13,809 nucleotides of DNA from Actinomycetes bacterium (GTDB lineage Bacteria; Actinomycetota; Acidimicrobiia; Acidimicrobiales; Palsa-688), in contig JAKAQB010000081.1 of the NCBI GenBank assembly GCA_021811865.1, positions 1 through 13,809 on the forward strand, written 5' to 3'. Below, one piece after another: positions 6,363 to 13,809 of the stretch. Numbering within the stretch: position 1 is the first letter of the stretch; each line of letters begins with the position of its first letter. The notes under the pieces are model-generated. The model saw only the letters and a program-made list of their open reading frames with translations. It was not told where the DNA came from and made no database searches. The translations under genes were made by a program, and so were the position numbers.

Positions 6363-7780
6363 GCGCTCACCTCCTCGCGGCGGGGGGACGGGTGGCGACG
6401 GGCACCGGTCGACGCGAGCACGAGGTCGGCGGCGGCTTGGCCGCTGACGACGGCGCCTTCCATGGTGGCGGGCCAGCCCGTGTCGGTCCACGTTCCGGCC
6501 AGGGCCAGATTGGCGATCCTCGTCGCCGGCCCGACTCTGAGCGGCCGGCTGCCCGGGACGCCGCGGAAGGTGGCCTCGTGCTCGCGCGTGACGACGGCGT
6601 CGACGACCTCGGCCTGCCTCGCGAGCGGGAACAGCTCGCGCAGCCCGGCCAGCTGGCGCTCGATCAACGCCTCCGGGCGCTCGCCGATCTCGGACTCGGC
6701 CCCCGAGAGGGAGACAGCCAAGACCTGAGCGCCCCCGGAGGGGTCGGCCCCGGAGGCCGCCGTGCGGTCGAAGACGAACTGGACGGGGGAGTCGACCGCG
6801 GCCGCCAGGCGGTACGGCATCACCTTGCGGTCGAAGACGAGATGGACGTTCACGATCGGGACGGACCCGAGCGCCGTCAGCGGCGCCGCCACGCCGGCCT
6901 CGGGCGGCAGCAGGTCGGCGGCGGCGTCATGGGGGACGGCGAGGACCACCGCCTCGGCGTCGAGGACCTCGCCGCCGACGGCGACGCCGCGGACGCCCGC
7001 CGGGCGGCTCGGGCTGGGGTCGGCGAGGAGCAGCTCGGTCACCCGCGAGCGCAGGCGGACCTCGGCTCCGAGCGACTCGAGGAGCCGGCGAGCCGGTTCG
7101 ACGTGCAGCTCGGAGAGCGGCACCTCCGACCAGGCGATGTCGGCGGCGTCGGCGGTGGTGAGCAGACCGGTCTTGAAGACCTTGGCGGCGAGCGCCAGGG
7201 AGACGTCGTTCGCCCTCAGGTTGGTCGTCGGGAGCGTGATGAGGTCCCACAGCCGGGTGATGGCGGCCGAGCTCTGGCCGTGACGGCGGAGCCAGACGGC
7301 GAAGGTCTCTGTGTCGAGCCGGGGATCGTCGAGATCGACAAACCGCAGCGCGAGGGCGGCCGGCACGAGCGCCAGCCGGTGGCGCACCGACAGGTGCCGG
7401 TAACCGAGCAACGAGCGGGCGACGTGTCCGGGCGCCGGCACCGGGTCGCGCCGGATCCACGAGAGCGTCGGCGCCGAACCGCCCCCTCCGGGGCGGAGGA
7501 CCGGGATGGCGAGCGGTCCCCGGAAGGGCGCCTTGTCGGCCGTCCCGAGCCGGTCGAGAAAGCCGCGGTAGGCGTCGCAGCAGCGGAGGTGGACGTGCTG
7601 GCCGTTGTCGAAGACGAGCCCGTGGCGGTCGAAGGACCACGTCGCCCCGCCGAGGCGGGGCCGACCCTCGAGGAGGGTGACAGCGGCTCCCCCGTCGGCG
7701 CAGGCGATCGCCGCGCTGAGGCCGGCGAGACCGCCGCCGACGACGATGACCCGGGGGGCGTCGGCAGCGACGGGGCTCAT
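6359..7780 (-). CDS. hpnE: HpnE, hydroxysqualene dehydroxylase (FAD)
   Basis: The 473-residue flavoprotein belongs to the amine oxidase / phytoene desaturase-like family. HpnE reduces hydroxysqualene, made by HpnC, to squalene. The N-terminus holds the dinucleotide-binding fold VIVVGGGLAGLSAA (GxGxxG at about 15-20) ending in VTLLEGR with E38 for the ribose; RLGGATWSF follows. The C-terminal FAD segment is LALAGTWTDTGWPATMEGAVVSGQAAA. The start is ATG 7780, which overlaps the hpnD stop as ATGA with a G-rich binding site upstream; an in-frame ATG 16 codons earlier lies inside hpnD and is unlikely. The C-terminal ~15 residues are a basic tail. Placement between hpnD and the prenyl synthase matches the usual hpnCDE order. 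Confidence 0.92.
   Translation of the reverse strand: MSPVAADAPRVIVVGGGLAGLSAAIACADGGAAVTLLEGRPRLGGATWSFDRHGLVFDNGQHVHLRCCDAYRGFLDRLGTADKAPFRGPLAIPVLRPGGGGSAPTLSWIRRDPVPAPGHVARSLLGYRHLSVRHRLALVPAALALRFVDLDDPRLDTETFAVWLRRHGQSSAAITRLWDLITLPTTNLRANDVSLALAAKVFKTGLLTTADAADIAWSEVPLSELHVEPARRLLESLGAEVRLRSRVTELLLADPSPSRPAGVRGVAVGGEVLDAEAVVLAVPHDAAADLLPPEAGVAAPLTALGSVPIVNVHLVFDRKVMPYRLAAAVDSPVQFVFDRTAASGADPSGGAQVLAVSLSGAESEIGERPEALIERQLAGLRELFPLARQAEVVDAVVTREHEATFRGVPGSRPLRVGPATRIANLALAGTWTDTGWPATMEGAVVSGQAAADLVLASTGARRHPSPRREEVSA
6368..6375 (-). promoter_or_regulatory. Near-perfect Shine-Dalgarno inside hpnE
   Basis: AGGAGGTG on the minus strand lies 5 nt before the ATG at 6362, within the last codons of hpnE. 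It fixes the start of the prenyl synthase and is the strongest ribosome binding site in the operon, suggesting independent initiation as well as coupling at this junction. Confidence 0.6.
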
Positions 7781-8637
7781 GTGCCCGCCCCTGCCAGGCT
7801 GCGGGCGGCGACCCAGGCCTTCTCCCATGTCGGGAGCGACACCCGCCGGACGAGGACGGCGCCGGGGTCCGCCTCGATGCGGGCGAGAAGGCGGCGGTAG
7901 ATCCCGGCCATGGCCGCCACGCAGGCCCGGCTGCGGTGGTCGAGCAGGCCGAGCAGGCCGAGCCCCTCGTCGTAGCGCTGCCGGGCGCGGGTTGCTTCGG
8001 CGCGGATCAGCGCCGACATCGCCTCGGAGGGGCCGGCGCCGTCCGGCTGGCAGCCGAACTCGAGGAGGTCCTGGCGAGGGAGGTAGACCCGTCCCATCGT
8101 CGTGCGGTCCTCGACGACGTCCCGCAGGATGTTGGTGATCTGCAGGGCGATCCCGAGGGTGTCGGCGAGGTGCTCGGCCTCCTCCCGGGTCCCCGACACC
8201 ATGGCGAAGGTGCCGAGCGAGAGGCGGCCGATCGAGCCGGCTACGCAGCGGCAGTAGACGACGAGGTCGTCGAAGGTCTCATACGTCGTCTGTCTGCAGT
8301 CCATCTCGCAGCCGTCGACGAGCTCGCCGAAGGCGGCGATCGGGATCGGGAAGCGGGCCGCCGCGTCGGCGAGGGCGACGAGCACGGGGTCCGCCGGGTC
8401 CGGGTCGCCTCCCTCGACTGCGGCGAGCGAGGCACGGACGCCCTCCAGACGCTCCAGCTTCTCGGCCACCGGTGCCGTCCCGTCCCCGATGTCGTCCACC
8501 CTGCGTGCCAGCGCGTAGAGCGCCGCCATGGCCCTCCGCCGCTCGGGCGGGAGCAGGCGGATGCCGTAGGCGAAGTTCTTCGCCTCCTGGCGCGTGATCT
8601 GCTCGCAGTGCTCGTAGGCCGAGACGACGTCGGTCAT
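7777..8637 (-). CDS. hpnD: HpnD, presqualene diphosphate synthase
   Basis: The 286-residue protein is a squalene/phytoene synthase family member. HpnD condenses two farnesyl diphosphates to presqualene diphosphate. The two magnesium-binding motifs are present: ARRVDDIGD (D48, D49, D52) and NILRDVVED (D173, D177), the latter followed by RTTMGRVYLP. EAKNFAYGIRLLPPERRRAM near the N-terminus is the family hallmark. I call HpnD rather than HpnC because of the LGIALQITNILRDVVED segment and its place after hpnC. The start ATG 8637 overlaps the hpnC stop as ATGA, with GGTGGAGGG just upstream. A much longer open frame upstream of this start is a shadow of hpnC and dxs. Confidence 0.92.
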   Translation of the reverse strand: MTDVVSAYEHCEQITRQEAKNFAYGIRLLPPERRRAMAALYALARRVDDIGDGTAPVAEKLERLEGVRASLAAVEGGDPDPADPVLVALADAAARFPIPIAAFGELVDGCEMDCRQTTYETFDDLVVYCRCVAGSIGRLSLGTFAMVSGTREEAEHLADTLGIALQITNILRDVVEDRTTMGRVYLPRQDLLEFGCQPDGAGPSEAMSALIRAEATRARQRYDEGLGLLGLLDHRSRACVAAMAGIYRRLLARIEADPGAVLVRRVSLPTWEKAWVAARSLAGAGT

Positions 8638-9518
8638 CGCGCCCTCCACCGCTGCCAGAGCTGGCGGGCCGTCCACACCCCCACGGCGCGCCTGTGCGCC
8701 TTGAGCTGGCGGCCGAGGACGTCGTAGCGGCACCTCTCGATGTGGTCGAGCTGGGCGAGGCCACCCGCCACGAAGCCGGCGACGGCGAGAGAGGCATCGA
8801 AGCGGTCGAGTGCCCCGACGAGCGCGGCCCCCTCGCGCAGCATCGCCCGGGTGCGGGCGACCTCGAAGGCGACCAGCCGGCGGACAGGGTCCGGCGTCGG
8901 GTCCCCCTCCGCGTGGCGCGCCAGGAGCGCCGGGTCGACGCCGAAGCGGACGACGTCCTCGACAGGGAGATAGACGCGACCCCGCGAGGCGTCCTCGCCC
9001 ACGTCCTGGAGGTGCTCGACCACCTGGAGACCGGAGCAGACGAGATCGGAGAGACGCTCCCGCTCGGGCGTCGACTGGCCGAACACGCCGAGCACGAGGC
9101 GACCGACGGGATCGGCCGACAGCCGGCAGTAGCCGAGCAGGGCGTCGAAGGTCGCGTAGCTCGTCACCCGCTGGTCCATCCTGTTGGCCTCGATGAGGGC
9201 GAGGAAGGGCTCCCGGTCGAGACGGCAGCGGTCGACCGTCACCGCCAACCGGCGGAAGACAGGATGCTCGGGCCTCCCCGAGAAGGTCCGGTCGAGCTCG
9301 TGCTCGACCTCGTCGAGGGCGGCCAGGCGCTTCTCGGGCGTCCCCTCGAGCTCGTCGCCCACGTCGTCGACGAAGCGGGCGTAGCCGTAGACGGCGAGCA
9401 GGTCCTCCCGGCGCGTCGCAGGAAGGAGCCGGAGCGCCACGGGGAAGTTCTCGGTGTCCGCCTGGCCGAGCACGCCGTCTGCGACCGGCAGGAGGTCGCG
9501 TCCGGCCACGGCAGTCAC
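8634..9518 (-). CDS. hpnC: HpnC, hydroxysqualene synthase
   Basis: The 294-residue protein is the paralogous squalene synthase-like enzyme of hopanoid clusters, converting presqualene diphosphate to hydroxysqualene. TENFPVALRLLP (22-33) is the HpnC signature, YGYARFVDDVGDE carries the first aspartate motif (D51, D52, D55), and EHLQDVGEDASRGRVYLP the second (D172, D176). The most likely start is GTG 9518, because it overlaps the dxs stop as GTGA in the same way that the later junctions overlap as ATGA, and GAGG stands at a good distance upstream. A second GTG at 9509 is possible. The frame remains open far upstream through dxs, but that is a shadow. Confidence 0.9.
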   Translation of the reverse strand: MTAVAGRDLLPVADGVLGQADTENFPVALRLLPATRREDLLAVYGYARFVDDVGDELEGTPEKRLAALDEVEHELDRTFSGRPEHPVFRRLAVTVDRCRLDREPFLALIEANRMDQRVTSYATFDALLGYCRLSADPVGRLVLGVFGQSTPERERLSDLVCSGLQVVEHLQDVGEDASRGRVYLPVEDVVRFGVDPALLARHAEGDPTPDPVRRLVAFEVARTRAMLREGAALVGALDRFDASLAVAGFVAGGLAQLDHIERCRYDVLGRQLKAHRRAVGVWTARQLWQRWRAR

Positions 9519-11548
9519 CGCCGTCGCCTCGCGTGCAGCGGCGCGCCGTTGCCGACGTGCGGCCGGTGCAGCTCCGAGGCGCCGAGCGAGAAGCCCTCCC
9601 CGTCCTCCCTCCCCGCCCGCAGGAGGCCGTAGCGCCGGGCGGCCTCGAGGACCGAGGTGGCGATCCCGGGACCGTCGAGGCCGAGGCCGGAGAGGATGTC
9701 GTCCGGCTTGCCGTGGGCGAGGAAGCCGCCCGGCACCCCCAAGGTGAGGACCCGCGGGCCGGGACGGCCCTCGTGCTCGGCCGCCTTCTCCGCCAGGCCT
9801 GCGAGGTAGGCGCCCGCCCCCCCGAGGGCGACGCCGTCCTCGGCGGTGACGACGAGGCGTGCGGCCGACAGGAGCGAGACGAGCTCGGCATCGGCCGGAC
9901 GGACGACCCGGGGGTCGACCACGAGGGGGGAGAGGCCGGACTCGGCCTCGAGGATGCGGGCGGCGCTCACTGCCGGGCCGGCGAGCTTGCCGATCCCGAC
10001 AACGACGAGCTCGGGCGAGCCGTCGGCGAGCACCCGGTGGCGCGAGCCGGTGCCGGGCGGGGCGAGTGGCCCGCTCGAGGGGGTCTTCGGGTAGCGGACG
10101 AGGGCCGGGCCGCCCGAGGCGAGCGCCTCGGCGAGGAGCGGGCCCACCTCGTCGGGCTCCGAGGGGCAGTAGATCGACACCCCGTCGATCAACAAGGCGC
10201 TGTGCAGGTCGTAGATCCCGTGGTGGCTCGGGCCGTCGTCGCCGGTGATGCCGGCCCGGTCGGCCACGACGACGACGGGCTCGTGGTGCAGGCCGACGTC
10301 GAGGTTCCACTGGTCGACACAGCGCTGGAGGAAGGTCGAGTAGATGCACACGACCGGCTTCAGGCCCTCTCTCGCCATCCCGGCGGCCGCCGTCATGGCG
10401 TGCTGCTCGGCGATGCCGACGTCGAAGAAGCGCTCGGGGAAGGCCTCGGCGAAAGGGAGCAGCCCGGTCGGGCCCGGCATGGCGGCCGTGAGGGCGACGA
10501 CAGACCCGTCGTCTTCTGCCAGGCGGCACAGGGCGGTCGTGAAGGCGTCGGTGTAGCTGCGGGGGCCCGTCGGGCGGTGGCGCTCTGCAGAGGGCGAGAC
10601 CGAGGGGACCTTCAGGTCGTGCAGGCGGGCGACCTCGTCCTCTTCGGCCGGCGGGTAGCCCTTGCCCTTGGTCGTGAGGACGTGCAGCACGATCGGGCCC
10701 GGCCAGGCCGCCGCCCGGCGCAGCGCCTGCTCGAGCTGGGCGATGTCGTGGCCGTCGAGCGGCCCGGTGTAGCGCACCCCGAGGGCCTCGAAGAACACGT
10801 GCGGCTCGACGACCTCCCGCAGGGCGGAGGTGAGGCCGTGCACGGAGGTGTAGGCGACGGACCCGACGCCGCTCGGCAGTTCCTTCAACAGCAGGCGGAC
10901 CCTCTCGCGCACGCGGACGTAGCGCGGATCGAGCCGCAGCTGGGTGAGCGAGCTCGACAGCTTGGAGATCGTGGGGGCGTAGCTGCGGCCGTTGTCGTTG
11001 AGGACGATCACCACCCGGGAGGAGGAGTGGCCGAGGTTGTTGAGCGCCTCGTAGGCCATGCCGCCGGTGAGGGCGCCGTCGCCGACGACGGCGACGACGT
11101 GGCGGCCCTCGTCGCGCCCGGTGAGCCGCCTCGCCGAGGCGATCCCGTGGGACCACGACAGCGCCGTCGAGGCGTGCGAGTTCTCGATGACGTCATGGGG
11201 CGACTCGGCACGCTTCGGGTACCCGGACAGCCCGCCGGCCTGGCGCAGGCGGGCGAAGCCCTCCCGCCGCCCGGTGATCAGCTTGTGGACGTAGGCCTGG
11301 TGGCCCGTGTCGAACAAGAGGACGTCCTCTGGGGAGGAGAAGACCCGGTGGAGGGCGATCGTGAGCTCGACCGCCCCGAGGTTCGAGCCGAGGTGGCCGC
11401 CGGTCTTCGAGACCGCATCGACGATGAAGGACCGCAGCTCGACCGCGAGCTCCTCGCACTCGGCGAGCGAGAGCTCTTTCAGCCCGTCGGGCGAGTCGAT
11501 TCGATGGAGGATCCCGCCCCCAGGCGGGCCCGATTGCGAAGGGGTCAT
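9515..11548 (-). CDS. dxs: 1-deoxy-D-xylulose-5-phosphate synthase
   Basis: The 677-residue thiamine diphosphate enzyme condenses pyruvate with glyceraldehyde 3-phosphate, the first step of the MEP isoprenoid pathway, in the cytosol. Visible motifs are GGHLGSNLGAVELT (H52), the thiamine-binding GDGALTGG (156-163) with LNDN (183-186), TTKGKGY, and DVGIAEQHAMTAAAG with the catalytic glutamate at about E381. The transketolase C-terminal domain follows. It is somewhat longer than the usual ~630-640 residues, from an N-terminal glycine/proline stretch and a basic C-terminal tail. The start at 11548 has no clear Shine-Dalgarno; a leaderless or short-leader transcript is possible (TAGCGT lies 12 nt upstream). 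As first gene of the operon it raises isoprenoid supply for hopanoid synthesis. Confidence 0.95.
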   Translation of the reverse strand: MTPSQSGPPGGGILHRIDSPDGLKELSLAECEELAVELRSFIVDAVSKTGGHLGSNLGAVELTIALHRVFSSPEDVLLFDTGHQAYVHKLITGRREGFARLRQAGGLSGYPKRAESPHDVIENSHASTALSWSHGIASARRLTGRDEGRHVVAVVGDGALTGGMAYEALNNLGHSSSRVVIVLNDNGRSYAPTISKLSSSLTQLRLDPRYVRVRERVRLLLKELPSGVGSVAYTSVHGLTSALREVVEPHVFFEALGVRYTGPLDGHDIAQLEQALRRAAAWPGPIVLHVLTTKGKGYPPAEEDEVARLHDLKVPSVSPSAERHRPTGPRSYTDAFTTALCRLAEDDGSVVALTAAMPGPTGLLPFAEAFPERFFDVGIAEQHAMTAAAGMAREGLKPVVCIYSTFLQRCVDQWNLDVGLHHEPVVVVADRAGITGDDGPSHHGIYDLHSALLIDGVSIYCPSEPDEVGPLLAEALASGGPALVRYPKTPSSGPLAPPGTGSRHRVLADGSPELVVVGIGKLAGPAVSAARILEAESGLSPLVVDPRVVRPADAELVSLLSAARLVVTAEDGVALGGAGAYLAGLAEKAAEHEGRPGPRVLTLGVPGGFLAHGKPDDILSGLGLDGPGIATSVLEAARRYGLLRAGREDGEGFSLGASELHRPHVGNGAPLHARRRR

Positions 11549-11790
11549 AGAGTCGGGTCAACGCTACCGGAGGGCGGTCGGCGGCTGGCATCGACCGGGA
11601 GGGCGACGGCCTTCGACGTGATCCGTCGTCGATCGGCGGTTTCACAACGGATCGGTGATCTACAGGCTGGCCGTCTGCGGATAGCGCGGATAGCGTGGCC
11701 TCCGTAGGCGGCCGAAGGGAGTCGTCCCGGATGCGGCGACCGGCGATCGGCCGGCCCGGGCCGTGCCGACAGTCGAGGAAGGGGATCAAG
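11549..11790. promoter_or_regulatory. Divergent dxs/ald promoter region
   Basis: These 242 bases must hold the promoters of the hopanoid operon and of ald. TAGCGT, a possible -10 of the TANNNT type, occurs on the minus strand at 11561-11566 before dxs and on the plus strand at 11691-11696 before ald; no good -35 accompanies either. A tandem 9-bp repeat GCGGATAGC occupies 11677-11685 and 11686-11694. A 5-5-5 dyad, CGACG-TGATC-CGTCG, lies at 11614-11628 and has the shape of Lrp/AsnC family boxes, which often control ald, but this is inference. Confidence 0.4.
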
Positions 11791-12906
11791 GTGATCATCG
11801 GAATCCCGGCCGAGATCAAGACGGCCGAGAATCGCGTGGCAATGACACCGGACGGAGTCCGGGAGCTCACCGCGCTCGGGCACCGGGTGCTCGTCGAGAC
11901 GAACGCCGGGGTGGGATCCTCCTTCTCCGACGAGGACTTCCAGGCTGCGGGCGCCGTGATGGTGAGCCCGGAGGATGCCTGGGGCGCCGAGCTCGTCTGC
12001 AAGGTCAAAGAGCCCCAGGAGTCCGAGTTCGCCTACATGCGCGAGGACCTCGTCCTGTTCACCTATCTCCACCTGGCCGCCTACCCCGAGGTCGCCAAGA
12101 CGCTGTTCAACGCGAAGACGACCGGGATCGCCTACGAGACCGTCCAGACGGCGACCGGTGACCTGCCGCTGCTCGCCCCGATGAGCGAGGTGGCGGGCCG
12201 CATCGCCACCCAGGTGGGCGCGAGCCTGCTCGAGAAGCGCAACGGCACCCGGGGCATCCTCCTCGGCGGCGTGCCCGGCGTCCGCCCCGCCCGTGTGGTC
12301 GTCATCGGGGCCGGCCACGTCGGATGGAACAGCGCCTGGATCGCCCAGGGCATGGAGGCCGAGGTCCTCCTCCTCGACCGCAACATCGACCGCCTGCGCT
12401 GGGTCGACCAGATCCACCAGGGCAGGATCATGACCCTCGCCTCCAACCGGGGATCGATCGAGCGCGCCATCTCTGAGGCGGACCTGCTCATCGGCGCCGT
12501 GCTCGTCGCCGGCGGTCGCGCTCCGGTCGTGGTCACCGAGGACATGGTGGCGGGCATGCGCCCGGGGGCGGTCATCGTCGACGTGGCCGTCGACCAGGGT
12601 GGCTGCATCGAGACCACCCACGAGACGACCCACCAGGACCCGACCTACTTCGTCCACGACGTCCTCCACTACGCCGTCGGCAACATGCCCGCCGCCGTGC
12701 CGCACACCTCCACCTACGCCCTCACCAACGCCACCTTCCCCTACGTGGTGTCCCTCGCCGAGCACGGCGTGCGGGGGGCCGTCTCCTCCGACCCGGTGCT
12801 GCGCGGGGGGCTCAACACCCTCGGCGGCGACTGCACCAACGCCGCGGTCGCCGAGGCGCTCGGCATCCCCTCCGTCGACCCGGCGAAGGCGGTCGGCGCC
12901 GCCTAG
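11791..12906 (+). CDS. ald: Alanine dehydrogenase
   Basis: The 371-residue product has the standard length of bacterial L-alanine dehydrogenase, which interconverts alanine with pyruvate, ammonia and NADH. The N-terminus IIGIPAEIKTAENRVAMTP contains the substrate arginine (R15 by family), CKVKEP carries the pyruvate lysine (K73), and YLHLAA the catalytic histidine (H94). The NAD-binding loop is VVVIGAGHVGWNSAW, and the C-terminal VDQGGCIETTHETTH...HYAVGNMPAAVPHTSTYALTNAT pattern is characteristic. GTG 11791 is chosen over an in-frame ATG at 11695 because it gives the family N-terminus and has GAGGAAGGGG (11775-11784) upstream. It is divergent from dxs; pyruvate links both genes, but joint regulation is speculation. 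Confidence 0.95.
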   Translation: MIIGIPAEIKTAENRVAMTPDGVRELTALGHRVLVETNAGVGSSFSDEDFQAAGAVMVSPEDAWGAELVCKVKEPQESEFAYMREDLVLFTYLHLAAYPEVAKTLFNAKTTGIAYETVQTATGDLPLLAPMSEVAGRIATQVGASLLEKRNGTRGILLGGVPGVRPARVVVIGAGHVGWNSAWIAQGMEAEVLLLDRNIDRLRWVDQIHQGRIMTLASNRGSIERAISEADLLIGAVLVAGGRAPVVVTEDMVAGMRPGAVIVDVAVDQGGCIETTHETTHQDPTYFVHDVLHYAVGNMPAAVPHTSTYALTNATFPYVVSLAEHGVRGAVSSDPVLRGGLNTLGGDCTNAAVAEALGIPSVDPAKAVGAA

Positions 12907-12911
12907 CGAGC

Positions 12912-12930
12912 CGCCGGGGCCGTTCCGGCG
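12912..12930. terminator. Possible bidirectional hairpin between ald and STAS gene
   Basis: CGCCGG, a 7-nt loop, then CCGGCG forms a strong GC stem right after the ald stop and about 40 nt beyond the end of the convergent STAS gene. It lacks a T-run, as is common in high-GC actinobacteria, so termination is only plausible. Confidence 0.35.
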
Positions 12931-12968
12931 AGGCCGCCCGGTCGAGGCGCAGCGTTCGCCGGAGGCGG

Positions 12969-13313
12969 TCACTCGGTGACGAGGCCACCGAGGCCGACCA
13001 GGTCGAGCACCTTGCGCACGATCCCCTGGGCGGCGCGCAGCTCGAAGTGGCCGTCGCCGCCGGCCACCGTCGTGCGGACGGCGAGGAGGCCCGACACCCC
13101 GGCGGCGTCGAGGAAGGTGAGCCCGGAGAGGTCCACTGCCACCCGGTGGCCCGAGAGGCCCTGAGCGGTCTCCGCGAGCACCTCGGCACCCATGAGGTCG
13201 AGCTCACCGGCGAGGAAGACGACCTCGGCGCCGTCGCGCGCCTCCACGACGACCTCGAGTGATGCCGACCCGCGCTCGTCGTCTGAGCTTCCGCTGTGGT
13301 CGTCGCCTGGCAT
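12969..13313 (-). CDS. STAS-domain protein, anti-sigma factor antagonist-like
   Basis: The 114-residue protein is a single STAS domain (about residues 18-112) with a short acidic, disordered N-terminus. VVFLAGELDLMGAEVL and VAVDLSGLTFLDAAGVSGLLAVR are the conserved beta-alpha core. In classical anti-anti-sigma factors (SpoIIAA, RsbV) the loop reads DSSG or DSTG and its second residue is phosphorylated by an anti-sigma kinase; here it is D69-A70-A71-G72, so that control is absent. It may act in a constitutive form, as an adaptor, or with a partner of another type. It is convergent with ald and divergent from the GAF gene, 108 nt away, with which it could form a signalling pair. GAGCGGGG before the ATG is a modest ribosome binding site. 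Confidence 0.85.
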   Translation of the reverse strand: MPGDDHSGSSDDERGSASLEVVVEARDGAEVVFLAGELDLMGAEVLAETAQGLSGHRVAVDLSGLTFLDAAGVSGLLAVRTTVAGGDGHFELRAAQGIVRKVLDLVGLGGLVTE

Positions 13314-13421
13314 CTGGCCCCGCTCGATCGTCGTGTGGCGTCGCAGGGTCAGGGCGGCGTTTGGTACACCCTAGCCCACCGCCGAGGAATCAAATGCCGC
13401 TTCGCGAGGTAGAGGGCGTCC

Positions 13422-13809
13422 ATGCACATCGAAGAGGAAGCCGTCGAGCGGACGATCGGGCAGCTCATCGGCCGTGACCTGGGCCGGCTCGGGATCCAGG
13501 GAGCCCTCGGCGAGGTGGCGACCGCCCTGCCGGCGCTGTTCGGGGTCGACGGGGCGGGGATCATGCTGCTCGACGACGACCAGGTGCTGCGCTACGTGGC
13601 CTCCACCGACCGCGAGGCGAGGCTGCTCGAGGCAGTGCAGGAGTCGACAGGGCGGGGACCGTGCGTGGAGGCGCTCGTCGACAACGTCGTCGTGGCCTGC
13701 GATGATCTCCTCGAGGACGGGCGCTGGCCGGACCTCGCCGGCATCCTCGTCCCGAACGGCGTCCGCGCCGTCCTCGGCAGCCCGCTTCGCGTAGCCGGGG
13801 CGCCAATCG
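13422..13809 (+). CDS. GAF-domain protein, truncated at the right edge
   Basis: An open frame of 129 codons starts at ATG 13422, preceded by GAGGTAGAGG, and runs off the window without a stop. After a short helical N-terminus (MHIEEEAVERTIGQL), a GAF domain begins: ALGEVATALPALFGVDGAGIMLLDDD, LRYVASTDREARLLEAVQES, GRGPCVEALVDN, RWPDLAGILVPNGVRAVLGSPL. This pattern, especially the GPCVEA and RWPDL segments, resembles the GAF domains that in actinobacteria are often joined to a C-terminal ANTAR RNA-binding domain; whether ANTAR follows cannot be seen. The ligand is unknown. The neighbouring divergent STAS gene suggests a stress- or signal-response locus. Confidence 0.8.
   Translation, partial: MHIEEEAVERTIGQLIGRDLGRLGIQGALGEVATALPALFGVDGAGIMLLDDDQVLRYVASTDREARLLEAVQESTGRGPCVEALVDNVVVACDDLLEDGRWPDLAGILVPNGVRAVLGSPLRVAGAPI

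Noticed and set aside
4483..6447. 654-codon plus-strand frame across shc and the prenyl synthase
   Set aside because: Antisense to two clearly identified genes, with no family resemblance.
9533..11707. 724-codon plus-strand frame opposite dxs
   Set aside because: Antisense shadow of dxs; length is explained by GC-rich third positions.
11695..11790. Upstream ATG start for alanine dehydrogenase
   Set aside because: It would add 32 residues not found in the family; GTG 11791 has the binding site and the standard N-terminus.
11545..12972. 475-codon minus-strand frame opposite ald
   Set aside because: Composition (G, V, D, H-rich) is that of an antisense frame and ald is certain.
1..13809. CRISPR arrays, rRNA genes, riboswitches
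   Set aside because: No regularly spaced long repeats, no rRNA-like segment and no recognisable riboswitch core were seen. The only array-like signal is the short repeat set at 436-536.

Overview
The window is very GC-rich and reads as an actinobacterium (Actinomycetota). The gene order resembles the hopanoid clusters of Streptomyces and relatives, and the right-hand genes (alanine dehydrogenase, STAS, GAF of the kind often joined to ANTAR) fit that phylum. A lineage such as Acidimicrobiia is possible but not shown. The first nine bases match the end of a common Illumina adapter, so the left edge is probably a contig end.

Left region (1-1531): a likely remnant of an integrated mobile element. 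It holds a leftward GTG-start gene of unknown function cut by the window edge (1-444), an intergenic stretch with 22/23/44-bp-spaced short repeats and a perfect dyad (about 436-536), and a rightward chimeric, frameshifted relic of a serine recombinase C-terminus (756-1466). The relic runs into the 3' end of an antisense tRNA-Ala(UGC) gene (1455-1531). This suggests an element that used the tRNA as its attachment site and then decayed.

Centre (1705-11548, all minus strand): a compact hopanoid operon transcribed right to left: dxs, hpnC, hpnD, hpnE, a polyprenyl diphosphate synthase, shc, an hpnG-like nucleosidase, hpnH. Six consecutive junctions overlap by 1 or 4 bp (GTGA, ATGA, TGATG), which implies translational coupling; only hpnG-hpnH has a gap (16 nt). 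Dxs feeds the MEP pathway and the polyprenyl synthase may make C15 or C20 diphosphate. HpnC, HpnD and HpnE convert two farnesyl diphosphates to squalene, Shc cyclises it to hopene, HpnH adds the 5'-deoxyadenosyl group, and HpnG removes adenine to give ribosylhopane. No hpnO aminotransferase, ispG or hpnP is present.

Right region (11549-13809): a 242-bp divergent spacer, alanine dehydrogenase (plus), a convergent small STAS protein lacking the usual phosphorylatable serine (minus), and a divergent GAF-domain protein cut by the right edge.
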